Of a stretch of DNA of 64,000 nt, positions 11,621-21,597 are shown one piece after another. Position 1 is the first letter of the stretch. Each line of letters opens with the position of its first letter. Origin of the DNA: Rhabditophanes sp. KR3021 (taxonomy: Eukaryota; Nematoda; Chromadorea; Rhabditida; Alloionematidae); NCBI GenBank assembly GCA_963281155.1, contig CAUJLY010000002.1:7316001-7380000 (forward strand). Direction: 5' to 3'. The position numbers and the translations under genes are program-made. Below the pieces are notes generated by a model, which ran no database searches, was not told where the DNA came from, and worked only from the letters and a program-made list of their open reading frames with translations.

Positions 11621-12290
11621 TTCAAAAACGAGTATACGTGTTAGTGTGTAACTACTATTTATAGATAACATTTGTTGATATTATTTAAATTTACGAGTTG
11701 TTTTTATAGACAAAATGTTTATATTATTTAAGTTTGTAGATAAATGTGTTCGTATATATCTTGACACCTATAAAATGAGCCAATTGGTCATTTTTGACAT
11801 AATTTTACAAAAGGTGTCATAGGTCAGCCATTTGTTGGTGGCTTTCAACAAACTTACACTCGTTGGAAAGGCGGTCTTTAGAGTATCTATTAATGATAAC
11901 AACCATTTGAATGAGTCTTTATTCAGCTGTGTATGTAGTCATAAAACAAATTAGTGCATTCTCAAGGCTGCATTTCTGCCAACAAAGTAGTATCTAAAGG
12001 CATCATGTATCAGTATATTGAACGAAGATGGCATTTCATCCTACAAATAAACCTTCATATTTGCCACCTTGTTACTTAATGTTTAAAATAGTAAATATTA
12101 ATTTAAAAGAAAAACCTTAAAAAGAACAATAATATGTTTTAAAAAACCACACAAGTAAAGCAATGTATTCGACTAGTTATTTAAACTTACAATCTAGTGA
12201 TTATTTTATTCAAATTAAAAGAAAACAAACACATACAATATTAAGTTTTATTTAGCATATAATAAAATACAAAATGGTTCCAATTAAAGT
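11621..12290. other. Intergenic, no supported gene
   Basis: Between the phosphatase pseudogene and the 3' end of TTC1. AT-rich with short A and T runs. No exon, RNA gene or repeat that I can support. Confidence 0.5.
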
Positions 12291-13010
12291 TTACTGTTGT
12301 TTCATGTTGATGGAGTATCCACCACCGTCTTGTTGTTGTAGTTCGAAGCTATCCGTGCTTAATCCAAATGGTTTTAGACAGAAGTTTCCAAAGGTTTTTA
12401 ATCCACTAAAAAGTTGCTCTTTTAGTTTTTCATTCCTTTCTTGGATGGCTTGCTCGATTAGTTTTAGTTTTTCCTCGTGTGCACGTCTAATGGCAGCGTT
12501 ATCTACCATCTCTACCAGTTTCTGATAATCCTCTGCCGCCAATTCCAAGAGATCCCCACCCTTCTTGAACCTAGCAAACGCCCGTCGTTCAACAAACTTC
12601 ATATTACCCCCATCCAACTCACAACCCTTTCCCGCACTCTTGACGGCATCTTCCCAATTTTCAAGTTTGATGTGACATGCAGCTATATTTCCATGAAAAA
12701 CTGAATGGTCTTTACAGAATTGAAGAGGGCATACTTCGATACATTCCGCATATGCTGCTATCGCGTGGATGTAGTCACCCCTTGCGAAACACTCATTTCC
12801 TTCTGCCTTTTTGGTAGCTGCTTTGGCACGGAGGGTATCAATTTCGTCTACCGAAAGGTGCTCTTCTCTCATCCTTCGAACCTCTTGCAAGTTCTTTTCT
12901 TCACAGTCGTCTGCTTCTTCTTCTAGGGAAGCTTTTGTTTCTACGTGACCGTCGCCTCTAAGTGGGGCCAAGTCATCTATGTTACTCTCCGTGATTTCTT
13001 CCACTTTCAT
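12291..13010 (-). CDS. TTC1: Tetratricopeptide repeat protein 1 (TTC1)-like co-chaperone
   Basis: Intronless, 239 residues from ATG 13010. An acidic N-terminus (~70 residues) is followed by three TPR units: 'AEGNECFARGDYIHAIAAYA', then 'HGNIAACHIKLENWEDAVK', then 'ARFKKGGDLLELAAEDYQK'. After them comes the family-specific tail 'FGNFCLKPFGLSTDSFELQQ' ending near 'GGGYSINMKQQ'. That tail (FGLSTD...F, GSYSINF) is the signature that separates TTC1 from other TPR proteins. TTC1 is reported to bind Hsp90 through TPR clamp contacts and to interact with G-alpha proteins. An acceptor-like TTTTTAG lies ~35 nt upstream of the ATG. The short sequence CGGTAAG just before the ATG looks like a donor and could mark an alternative 5' exon. 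Confidence 0.88.
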   Translation of the reverse strand: MKVEEITESNIDDLAPLRGDGHVETKASLEEEADDCEEKNLQEVRRMREEHLSVDEIDTLRAKAATKKAEGNECFARGDYIHAIAAYAECIEVCPLQFCKDHSVFHGNIAACHIKLENWEDAVKSAGKGCELDGGNMKFVERRAFARFKKGGDLLELAAEDYQKLVEMVDNAAIRRAHEEKLKLIEQAIQERNEKLKEQLFSGLKTFGNFCLKPFGLSTDSFELQQQDGGGYSINMKQQ

Positions 13011-13227
13011 TTCTTACCGATATTGGGGTTCTCAGTATAGTTCTAAAAATAAAGACAGTAATTCAAAACAAAGTAACTTTAAACAAAACGCAAACAACAC
13101 GAAATAAATGATGATGACATCGAAATGAGGACCTAGCTTCAAATGTTTTCAATAAATCCAACCAAAACCACCAATTGGAAAATAGTTTATTCAAAAAGTG
13201 TAAAATAAAATATACAAGCCAAAATAC

Positions 13228-16200
13228 TTAATAATCATCTCCAAAAGTGTCTTCTTTTCCTCGATCAAAAAACTCATCAACTCCCATGACACCCTGAAAA
13301 GTGTCTCCATTTTCACTCCATTCATTGCTTTCAAATTGATCTAAATTGCTTTTTTCGATAGTCTCGAGCCATTGCATGTTATGCCATTGGAATCGCTTGG
13401 CATCTATTTTTTTGGCCCATTCTTTGGAACTTTCCGAGATGACTTGGAGAGCTTGGTCGCACATGGCACGGATAGTTTGGTTTGTATCATACATCAGGTC
13501 AATCAGATAAGTAGCTATTTCCCCTTTCCCCCCTGGTGCCATCAAGAGTTGGCAGCAGGGTTCGTGGATTAAAAGGCAATAAAAGAGATAAACGATTTGC
13601 ACCACGATTTCATCATCTACTTGTTTGATGTTCAACAATGCAATCAAGACATCATTCAATTTCATTATCTCATTTGCCCCTTCCAATGTATTCGCAATGG
13701 TGGATGCCAGCATCACTAATTGTAAAAGTTGATCATCAGGAACCAAGATAGGTTTGACTTGGGAAAAGGTAACCTGCAACTCGTTTGTTGGCATGTTAGT
13801 CATGGTTTTAAAGTTGAGTCACTTTTAGGTAAAAATATTTTATTGGGAGAGGTTCTACATTTATAGATTTTCTGAAAGCTATTTATGATCGAATCAACCT
13901 TTTTAGTATTGTTTTAGTCCCAAAATGTGACATCATACTTGGCATTATCGACTATTATGGCTCGGCAGGCACAAAAGAAGACTAATGTTTGTGATCAACT
14001 GGCAAGACAAGCCAGTTTGGAAGAGAAATCACCTACCAAAACATCTAAGAACGAAGAAAGTCTTTCTTTTGGGAGAAGTGTTTATATTCGGTAATGCAAA
14101 GGCATGAAATAATTTCAAAAATAATAGGCAACCATTGGTAGAACTAGGTCTGGTTGGGAAAACTTTAAAACGAAAGGGATGAAAAAATAGAAAGGAAACA
14201 ACTTAATCCAATATTCTTTTCCCTCAAGACTCAAAATATAACAAAAATATTAGGTAAATTGCATTCCATTGTACTAAAAATAGTTATTGCTTCCTCAAAA
14301 AATGAAGAAGAGTCGTGGAAGTTAATGAATAATTTTTATCCGCCAAATCTCTTCGCAACATGAATTGGGAAGGTAAGGTACGAGTTGGTGAAGTCATCAC
14401 CAAAGAGTTTGTGGATGGCTCTAATTTTAGTATGTGAAATTGATAAAAATATTGCCACTAGTCGGTCTAAATAAAATATACCAACCCATTTTACATTAAT
14501 TTTAACATACCTGCATCTTCTCAATTATCCCAAACTTATCCATAACTTGGACCCAATTTTTGGAAGGAATATTCGTTGCTGTTCCAAGACAATCTAGCCC
14601 AAATGAATAGTTTCGGACTTTTTCGGTATCTGATAAATAGTCATTTAATACACCTCCTTCAGCTAGGACTTTGATTGTTGGGTCGTAACATTTGTCTATG
14701 TAAGTTCCAACAAATAGGTCCAGATACTTGTTGTGGTCGAAAAGGTTCTGAGTAGTGCCGGTGTGAGTAGCGACATTTTTGATGACTTTGATCAAAGCGG
14801 TGTCAGGAGTTGATGGAGAAGTTAGGGCTTGGTCTAATAGGTAGTTTAGTCCACTTCCATTGGCCCCACAAATCAATTGAGCATTTCGTTTTTCCATCGA
14901 AATGTTGATCAGTAATGCTTTGTCAGTTATTGTTGCGGAGCCTTCGATCACCTTTCGCATCAAAGTTTGGATGGTGTCGGTGAAAGTTATCATGGCTTTG
15001 GCGTCATCTAGGATCGAAAGTTGGTATAATAGATTTGGGGCGGTTTCCATTTCTTCGATGAATGGGGCCACGATTGCTACTATTCCTAATTTAACCATCT
15101 TGGTTCTTAAAGTATCATCAAAGGACAAATTGAACAACAGTTTGAAAGCAACTTTTCTAACTGTCTTGTTAACTTCCTTTGAATTAATTTTCTTGGACAA
15201 TCTTTCGACTACATGATGCTCAATAAAGGATTGCCTATTCTCCTGATAACAACTCAACTTCCACAAAAAGTTCAACACAATCAAGAAAAGTGGGTCCGAA
15301 GGTTGAAGAGTAAGACAAGTAGAAAGTAAAGCCACAATTCCTTTATTAACTATCTTCCATTCTACTTTTACGTCATCTGCTAACAAGATTAATAATTGAT
15401 ACACATGCAAAAGAAGTTGATCCTGTTTCTTCAAAGCTAATTCCCACTTTTTCTTGACGACTTGTGGTGGGGTCTGTGGAGGCGTAGTAGTACTTTGAAC
15501 GCCTGCATTCTTAACATCCTCCAGCCAAGCTTCGCGTCTCTTCTGTTCAAATTCAACTACCTGTATAAACATAGCTCCTACTTTGTTCTGTGAAAGGAGT
15601 GGGTGAAAATTTGAAAAGTGAGCCAATTGCAAAAAGATCAAAGCAATATTTGTTGCAATCTCAAAGTTCTTCTTCCATTCATCCCTAAAACTCTGGCCAA
15701 GGCAGAAAGCAACGTTTCATTAGCCGTCAATATACTTAGATACGAATGTGTTCTGGCCAAAGCTAATATTTGTGTACAAGCTTTGACTTGTTCGGAATTT
15801 GAATCGTACAAATTTTCAATGTACGCATCTAATTTTGAGATGTCTGCGGAGATATTTGAAACTGAACCTGCCATCAAAGGTGCTGTTATTGAGGGTGGTA
15901 GAGAGGCAGATCTTTTTACCAGGAAAAAACATAATTGTTCTATTTCGGGTAGTTTGTGGTCTGGTATAATTGGTGTTTTTGATAGAATATGTCTGGCTAA
16001 GATCGACACATCAATATTATCTTTGAGATCTTTTAAGTATATTCTGCAATTATTAATTAGATGTTAAAAGAAGATGCAACTTACACAGATTGAACAACTT
16101 TTGATGGGTTGAGGCCTTTTTCACTTGGCTCTAATTGATATCTTAACACAATAGCTGATTCTGTTGGATGTGCATCTAATTCAATATTATAAACTCGACT

Positions 16201-16274
16201 AAATAAGTAATTAATAAATAAAACATCTAAAATATTGAAACTTACCTAACCGAAGACGGTCCCATCTTGTTCAT
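13228..16274 (-). CDS. KAP3: Kinesin-associated protein 3 (KAP3), armadillo subunit of kinesin-2
   Basis: Four exons: 16274-16246, 16198-16085, 16043-14511 and 13773-13228; introns of 47, 41 and 737 nt. The product would be 740 residues if one missing base near 15685 is assumed. It starts MNKMGPSSVSRVYNIELDAH and continues with the KAP N-terminal block ('LEPSEKGLNPSKVVQSV', 'PEIEQLCFFLVKR'). Armadillo repeats follow, with recognisable blocks such as 'LLFNLSFDDTLRTKMV', 'NAQLICGANGSGLN' and 'LDCLGTATNIPSKNW'. The C-terminal exon has 'EIVVQIVYLFYCLL', 'YLIDLMYDTNQTIRAMCD' and 'EWAKKIDAKRFQWHNMQWL'. KAP3 links kinesin-2 motors to anterograde IFT cargo in cilia. Two oddities are reported under findings: the frame break inside the conserved 'ALARVL...WKKNFEIATNI' block, and the long last intron. 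Divergent from Rab33, ~200 nt between starts. Confidence 0.88.
13957..14182 (+). CDS. Small unrecognised gene nested in the last KAP3 intron (candidate)
   Basis: On the plus strand inside the 737-nt KAP3 intron, ATG 13957 opens 45 codons (MARQAQKKTNVCDQLARQAS...). A canonical 37-nt GT-AG intron (14091-14127) can join it in phase to 14128-14182, giving 62 residues ending 'ELGLVGKTLKRKG'. An acceptor-like GTTTTAG lies ~40 nt upstream of the ATG, as at other trans-spliced starts here. Composition is hydrophilic and basic, without signal peptide or membrane segment. A further open stretch on the same strand reaches about 14365 in another frame ('SSKNEEESWKLMNNFYPP'), so the real gene may be larger or this may be a decayed copy. 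No family recognised. Confidence 0.35.
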
Positions 16275-16477
16275 TTTCAAGACAAAATTTGTTTGTGTCA
16301 ACAACCAAATTATAATACTTTCCGATATATTATTAAGACAGCTGTTGTCTACTTTTGCTGAGGTAACTATTCCCCAAACATATCAAACCAAGTACGTGGT
16401 CTTGTTAACTAGCGAACTTTTTGTTGGCTGAGACCGTTTATTGTATTACTAAATTATTTATTTAAATTTGTTATCCG

Positions 16478-17351
16478 ATGGATCAAATAACCACCTTGCC
16501 CCAAGCAATCCAGCCTCCTTGTGAGGTGAACGACACCTCGAGTGAGAGCTCCTGTGCGCAAACCGAAGTAACAAAGCCCAAATTCGTCCCTTACCCCTCA
16601 AAAAGTACCAAACCATCAGCTGTCAAAGAAGTGTCCATTGCCCCAGGAACCGACATCAAAGCCCTAACCAAGACCAAACGAACCTTCAAAGTCATCATCA
16701 TCGGTGATGCATACGTAGGCAAGACGTGTCTATCGTTTCGCTTTTGCAATGGTCGTTTTCCGGAGTCTACTGAAAGTACGATTGGAGTCGATTTTCGGGA
16801 AAGACAATTTATCATTGAGAATGAGTTGATTAAGATTCAGATATGGGATAGTGCAGGCCAGGAAAGGTACAGGCAATCTATAGTTGCTCATTACTACAGG
16901 AATGTCAATGCTGTGGTTTTTGTGTATGATGTCACCAAGAAGGTATGTTTGGGATGTTGTGGGTAATAATACATTTGTTTGAAAGGAAACATTCGCCTCA
17001 CTACAATTTTGGATCGATCAATGCAAGGAAAATGCTATTTTAACGGGAAAACATGTGCCACACATCATAGTGGGAAACAAATGCGACTTGCAAAGTGATG
17101 CCAAAGTTGACATAGAAGATGCCTTAAAGTTTGCAGATCAAAATGATATGGTTTTGTTTGAGACGTCTGCTCTTATGGATTCCGAGGCAGATCATATTGA
17201 AAGTATATTCCTCACACTCGTTCACAAGTTGAGGCAATCTAAGGCTATGCATGTTCAATCGCAAGAGGAACGAAACCAAAAGGAGAGTAATAAGATTTTG
17301 ATCAAGAAAGGTGATTTGGAAGATAAGGAAGATGGTGGATATTGTTGTTAA
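16478..17351 (+). CDS. rab-33: Rab33-type small GTPase
   Basis: Exons 16478-16942 and 16986-17351 with a 43-nt GT-AG intron between codons; 276 residues. A ~65-residue polar N-terminal extension precedes the G domain. Motifs: P-loop 'GDAYVGKTC' near residue 76, effector region 'TIGVDFRER', 'WDSAGQERY' near 122, 'GNKCDL' and 'ETSAL'. 'IGVDFRERQ' and '[20 protein letters not shown]' are closest to Rab33, with '[17 protein letters not shown]' in the Rab33-specific C-terminal helix. It ends YCC, a digeranylgeranylation site. Rab33 acts at the Golgi in retrograde traffic and, through Atg16L1, in autophagy. The switch II arginine usual in Rab33 ('DTAGQERFR') is here 'DSAGQERYR', a conservative change. 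The long N-terminal extension is unusual for a Rab. Confidence 0.9.
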
Positions 17352-17580
17352 TCAGTGTGTTTGCACCCCTTTGTAATATTTAAATGTCCCTAATAAAAGT
17401 AACAACATATAAAGAAACTTTCGATCATTAATAAACAAAACCAGTAACACACTAACGTAGCTACAAATGCTTTTATTGAATCGAAAGTAACTGAAGCACC
17501 ACAAATAATAACTAAAATACAAAGTATGTGTATTCAAAACTATAAATAATGACCCAAACAACAAGACGAAGAAGGCACGT

Positions 17581-18549
17581 CTACTCTTCTCCGATTTCTT
17601 CAGTGAGTGATTTGGAGCTTCTTTCGGATTTTCCTTCAGCTGGCTGTCTGACCTCGAATTTGGTGTCTTTGAGCCATGCGCTTGTGATGATTTGATGATT
17701 GGTGATTCTGAGAGAAGGGTCTGGGTGAAGCATTTCGTAGATCAATTCTCTGGCAGCACTGGAAACAGTCGAGTTTCTGGGATAGGAGATTCTTCTCTTC
17801 ATCTGCAGGAGGACCATTTCTTTTGGCTTGCGTTCGTTGAAAGGCATGCAGCCTGTCAGCATGATGTACAAGATGACTCCGGCGGACCAGATGTCGACTG
17901 CATGGCCAGTATACATGGTTGCTCTTAAGATTTCAAGAGCTACATAAGCACGTGATCCACAGAATGTGTTGGAGGTGACTCCTTGAGGGAGGTGACGAGC
18001 AAAGCCGAAGTCTCCGATCTTCAAGTTTCCGCATTTGTCTAGGAAGATGTTTTCACATTTGAGGTCTCTGTGAACGATATTGAGTTCTTCGAGATACTTA
18101 AGCCCTTCCATCATTTGGCGGAACATAAATTTAGATTCCATGTCGGAGATGCACTTTTCTGCCTTGATCTTGTGGAGGAGATCACCGTTTTGGGCGAATT
18201 CTTCGACCAGACATACATACTCAGGGGTCTTGATGATATCATAGCACTTGATGATGGTAGGGTGATCCAGCAGACGAACAATTTTGAGTTCACGGGGAAG
18301 GAAGCGATTGACGAAGTCAGTCTTGGCCCGGTAGTCGATTTGTTTGATGGCCACGGCAGTTTGAGTCTTTTTGTAGAAGCCATACTTGACTTTGGAAAAA
18401 CACCCACACCCGAGAATCCTATTTTCGACAATCACTTGATGGCTGGCAAGGATGTTGCGCATGTCGATCGAAGCTTCAGATTCACAGGTGATCAAGTCTG
18501 TTTGGTTGTTGTTGGCGTCAATAATTGATGATTCAGGAGTAGGAGCCAT
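17581..18549 (-). CDS. Testis-specific serine/threonine kinase (TSSK)-like protein kinase
   Basis: Intronless, 322 residues from ATG 18549. Kinase landmarks: glycine loop 'LGCGCFSKVKYG' (~46-57), 'VAIKQIDY' with the VAIK lysine, 'HRDLKCENIFLD' near 158, 'IGDFGFARHL' near 180, 'DIWSAGVILYIMLTGCMPF' and 'HPDPSLRITNHQIITSAW'. 'HRDLKCEN', 'DFGFAR', 'TFCGSRAYVALEIL' and the small domain without regulatory regions are typical of the TSSK subfamily, kinases expressed after meiosis in sperm; nematodes carry many single-exon members. The activation-segment APE motif reads ALE (near 202), which removes the usual proline but keeps the structural glutamate. All catalytic residues (K, D of HRD, D of DFG) are present, so activity is expected. 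Lack of introns fits origin by retroposition, an inference. Confidence 0.82.
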   Translation of the reverse strand: MAPTPESSIIDANNNQTDLITCESEASIDMRNILASHQVIVENRILGCGCFSKVKYGFYKKTQTAVAIKQIDYRAKTDFVNRFLPRELKIVRLLDHPTIIKCYDIIKTPEYVCLVEEFAQNGDLLHKIKAEKCISDMESKFMFRQMMEGLKYLEELNIVHRDLKCENIFLDKCGNLKIGDFGFARHLPQGVTSNTFCGSRAYVALEILRATMYTGHAVDIWSAGVILYIMLTGCMPFNERKPKEMVLLQMKRRISYPRNSTVSSAARELIYEMLHPDPSLRITNHQIITSAWLKDTKFEVRQPAEGKSERSSKSLTEEIGEE

Positions 18550-18705
18550 TTGAAATATTAAAAAGTAGAAAGAGTGTTGGTTAGAAAAGGTTGGTTGGTT
18601 AGAGTTAAAGAGGTGGACATTTTAGTTCCTTTTATGTGTTATTTTGGCCGATTTTAAATGCATATTTTGGGTAATATTTAAAATTTAATTTGTTTATTGA
18701 AATTT

Positions 18706-21597
18706 TTATAAGTCGACGTTAACGTTCCAAAGAGAGGAAACGGTAAAGCCGGGCTTCAATTGTTCAATTGCCATTCCCAATTCTTCGCTAAATACGGGTG
18801 GTTTCGGTTCGATGTCTTTTGTTACTCCTTCAGGGAAATAAGCTGCATACGCATCTGTTCTGTTGACCTTCTCATCAATTTCGATATCCTCGTCAATTAA
18901 AGGTACTACTACTTCGGGAGGTGGTGTTTCTTGTCTCTCTTTGTTGTAATGAACCCCAAAAATAGGCTGCGAAATAAACGATTGATGCATCGCTTGAATC
19001 ATCTTGCTTACTTCATGAAGACGTTCATGAGGATCCATTCTAAACCCTAAAATATAATCACCTGATCGCAAATAAATTCAGGGTAATTAGATGCATTTGA
19101 GATATGTAATATATTTTTTAATAAACACTTTTTATAAATTTGTGTAAATGTTTTGATACAAAGGTCGGAAAGAAGAGTCCCTTTTGAACGTTTAATTGCA
19201 TTTGATTACATCATCGTAAGTTTGGTGTTCATTTAAAGTAAGGCGTCTTATAAGAGATTCAAACGATGGTCGTCTCAATCAAGATTGTTAATCTGGAAAA
19301 AGTCCTAGTCTGGTGGGAAAAACGTTAATTGATCAGGAAGAGAGTCAAGATATTTTTAATTAATTTCATCAATATTCAAAATGCCTAGGTAAAGATATTG
19401 TATTGAGTCAAAAGATGTCGCAACTTTCAACCGCTCAAATACGAAGGATTGTTTCTACTGAAGAAGAGTTCCATATTGTACTTCATAAATACTATGCTTT
19501 TTTAGAATCTCATAGTTGATGAGGGTACTCCATATCCAAACAGACCCGCAGTTGCTTTGCATGAATATAGATGTAAGGTTTATTATTCTGAATTAATATT
19601 GGGTGAATCAAGTAACTTAATGACGCAGTTTCGATCAACAAGAGGTATTGAGAAAGATTATAAGTATAATGAGTTTCTTTCTGCAAACACCTTCGTTTGA
19701 TCTTGAAGTATCGTGGTGAAGGAAGTATGTGATGAACCGCAACAAACAGATAAGGGTTGTTTTAGTAAGTTGTGGCGTGATGATATTGTGCGATTGTCCC
19801 TCCCGCTACTTATTGTACGTTGGTTGCAAAAAATATTGATAGTCATCGCAATAGAAGTATTCTAAATTTTTCGAGGGAGTTGTTTTAAGTCTTAAACAAG
19901 TAAGATGCAATAGAAGTTGGGAAAAGAATGAAAAGATTGGAGTAGTTTATCTTGATTACCTACACACCAATGAAGCTTTAGCAATTGAATATGCTATTAC
20001 CTTTAAGTTACAAAAATGATTGACTAATATTGATACTCCAGGCCAATCCAACACAACCATATTCCTCAAAAATGCTTCAATAGTTAATAGAATCAACAAG
20101 ATAATACTCAGAACACTATATAAATATTTTTTCAATTTATACACTTTTAATAATAAACATTTTTTAATTTATTCGATGTCCCTTAATTACCTGACTGTAT
20201 ACTGGATTCTAATACCAAAGCAAGCCCAAACTTAGAATCTCTTATTTTACAATTTTGCAATTGCAAAAAGGGAATACTAACATTATAGTCAGGATTGAGT
20301 GAAGCAAACCAAACAACTCTAACATTAGTCACAATCATCATCCCTAAATTGCCCTGGTCAGAACTTAAATTCCAAACAGCATCATATTCTTCAATACAAA
20401 TTTCAGAAGGTAGTAATTTTAAACGATTATCAGAAATAAGCGATCCTCGCATCTTGAGTTCTCTGTACATTTTGGAAGTCTCATAGGCTCGATGTATCCC
20501 AATGACAGTTGTAAAAAGTCTGGTCTGACTAGCATTAACACATGTAAAAATAAATTCAAATCTGGTGTTTTCATTCTTAGCCATCAAATACAAAGATTCA
20601 GATCTTCCCCTTACCTTCGACAAAGCTGCCCTAGTAGTTACTCCATGCACATTATTAAAACCAATTGACAAATTAATTCGAGTCATTGTTAACGCATGCC
20701 AAATTAATCTTATGTTAGTTATTCTCAACACTCCTGGAAACCCCATTTTGTAAATTAAATATTAACGTAACAAGATGTCATCTTTTTCATTTTTTAATTA
20801 AGAAAGGGATCATTGTAATAAAGAAAAGAAGTGGTACCAATCAAAACAAATGGCAGAGAATATCGGGTATATACTCATTAATGCCCTAAGACCCAAACTT
20901 ACCAACTCCGATGGATGCAAGTTCTCATTTGAAGAGATTCAAAAGACGTTTCCAAAAATGAATGACAAAGTCGCAAATCTTTTCCTAGGACAATTGGTCG
21001 AACCTCATAATAATATAAAAAAGTGAATTATTTTACATTTTCTTAAAACCCCAATTTTGAATGTTTTGTTTAACAAAATACGTACCTCTATCACCATTGT
21101 TCCCCTTCGTATCCTCGACATTATCAATTTTCTCTATCAACTTTTCCCCGGGAATAAGTTTTAATAATCTAAAATTAGTATGATAACACACGCAACAACA
21201 ATAACACTCACCTTGATTCTAAATTAATAAATTTATTAACTTCGGACACTTTTGTTTGCAAATTTTTATTTGTATGTAGATTCGCTTATTATCTTTTTTA
21301 GGGGCAGGGTATTTTATTACACCACATATTTAAAAATGATGTTTTTGATTGTTAAAGCATGCAATAAAGTTATTTTTTAAATCATAAAGTCACAGATAAG
21401 TGAAATATTTCAATTATATTGGAAAAGGTGTTAGATTGGTTTGAAGAAATGTGTTTAAATTTTATAACCTATATTTTTTTATTTTAACTTTCTGTTTTGA
21501 TTACAAATTAAGTCATGTTTAAAGTAACTCAACAAAACCAGTTTTCCTTACCAAGGTCAAAACAAATTTGACGGTCTTGCCAGATTTCAGATGCCAT
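18706..21597 (-). CDS. BBS5: Bardet-Biedl syndrome 5 protein (BBSome subunit)
   Basis: Five exons: 21597-21552, 21218-21212 (7 nt), 21168-21086, 20733-20191, 19061-18706. Total 1035 nt, 344 residues, against ~341 in vertebrates. Exon 1 gives MASEIWQDRQICFDL; exon 3 gives 'LKLIPGEKLIEKID'; exon 4 gives 'RITNIRLIWHAL', 'HRAYETSKMYRELK', 'VWNLSSDQGNLG', 'SIPFLQLQNCKIRDSKFGLA'; exon 5 gives 'GDYILGFRMDPHERL', 'QPIFGVHY', 'DAYAAYFPEG' and 'VFSEELGMAIEQLKPGFT'. These are the two PH-like (DM16) domains and the C-terminal tail of BBS5. The BBSome sorts membrane proteins in cilia; BBS5 is the phosphoinositide-binding subunit. All four introns are GT-AG: 333, 43, 352 and 1129 nt. The last two large ones carry plus-strand open frames. 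The 7-nt exon is supported by exact conservation of spacing with other BBS5 proteins. Confidence 0.92.
19415..20020 (+). pseudogene. Decayed or unresolved coding sequence nested in BBS5 intron 4
   Basis: On the plus strand, protein-like stretches occur in changing frames: MSQLSTAQIRRIVSTEEEFH from 19415, then 'VDEGTPYPNRPAVALHEYRC' continuing to 'KVYYSELILGESSNL' and 'RGIEKDYKYNEF' up to a stop at 19698, and 'VVYLDYLHTNEALAIEY' before a stop near 20020. A 28-nt GT-AG segment (19478-19505) would join the first two in phase, but it is shorter than any firm intron here. The second block faintly recalls an FKBP-type fold; I cannot name it. The pieces are too protein-like for random intron DNA. 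They could be a pseudogene or a small multi-exon gene that I could not assemble. Confidence 0.4.
20850..21026 (+). CDS. 58-codon open frame nested in BBS5 intron 3 (candidate)
   Basis: Plus-strand ATG 20850 to stop 21026 inside the 352-nt third intron of BBS5. The product (MAENIGYILINALRPKLTNS...) has mixed composition with 'FSFEEIQKTFPKMNDKV', looking like an amphipathic helical protein rather than translated AT-rich noise. There is no signal peptide or membrane segment. No family recognised. It could be a complete microprotein, one exon of a larger gene, or a relic. Confidence 0.35.
   Translation: MAENIGYILINALRPKLTNSDGCKFSFEEIQKTFPKMNDKVANLFLGQLVEPHNNIKK

Noticed and set aside
14336..14524. 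A minus-strand frame ending 'SYLTFPIHVAKRFGG' as a fourth KAP3 exon
   Set aside because: It matches nothing in KAP3, hits an immediate stop when spliced in phase from 14511, and KAP3 continues naturally at 13773.
18706..19071. An independent small minus-strand gene beginning MDPHERLHEV after an acceptor-like site
   Set aside because: The sequence is the C-terminal third of BBS5 ('QPIFGVHY', 'VFSEELGMAIEQLK'), and splicing from 20191 to 19061 restores 'QSG-DYILGFRMDP' in phase.
12291..21597. A nematode operon covering TTC1, KAP3 and BBS5
   Set aside because: Genes are on the minus strand, but Rab33 on the opposite strand interrupts them and the intergenic gaps are not the ~100-nt spacing typical of operons.
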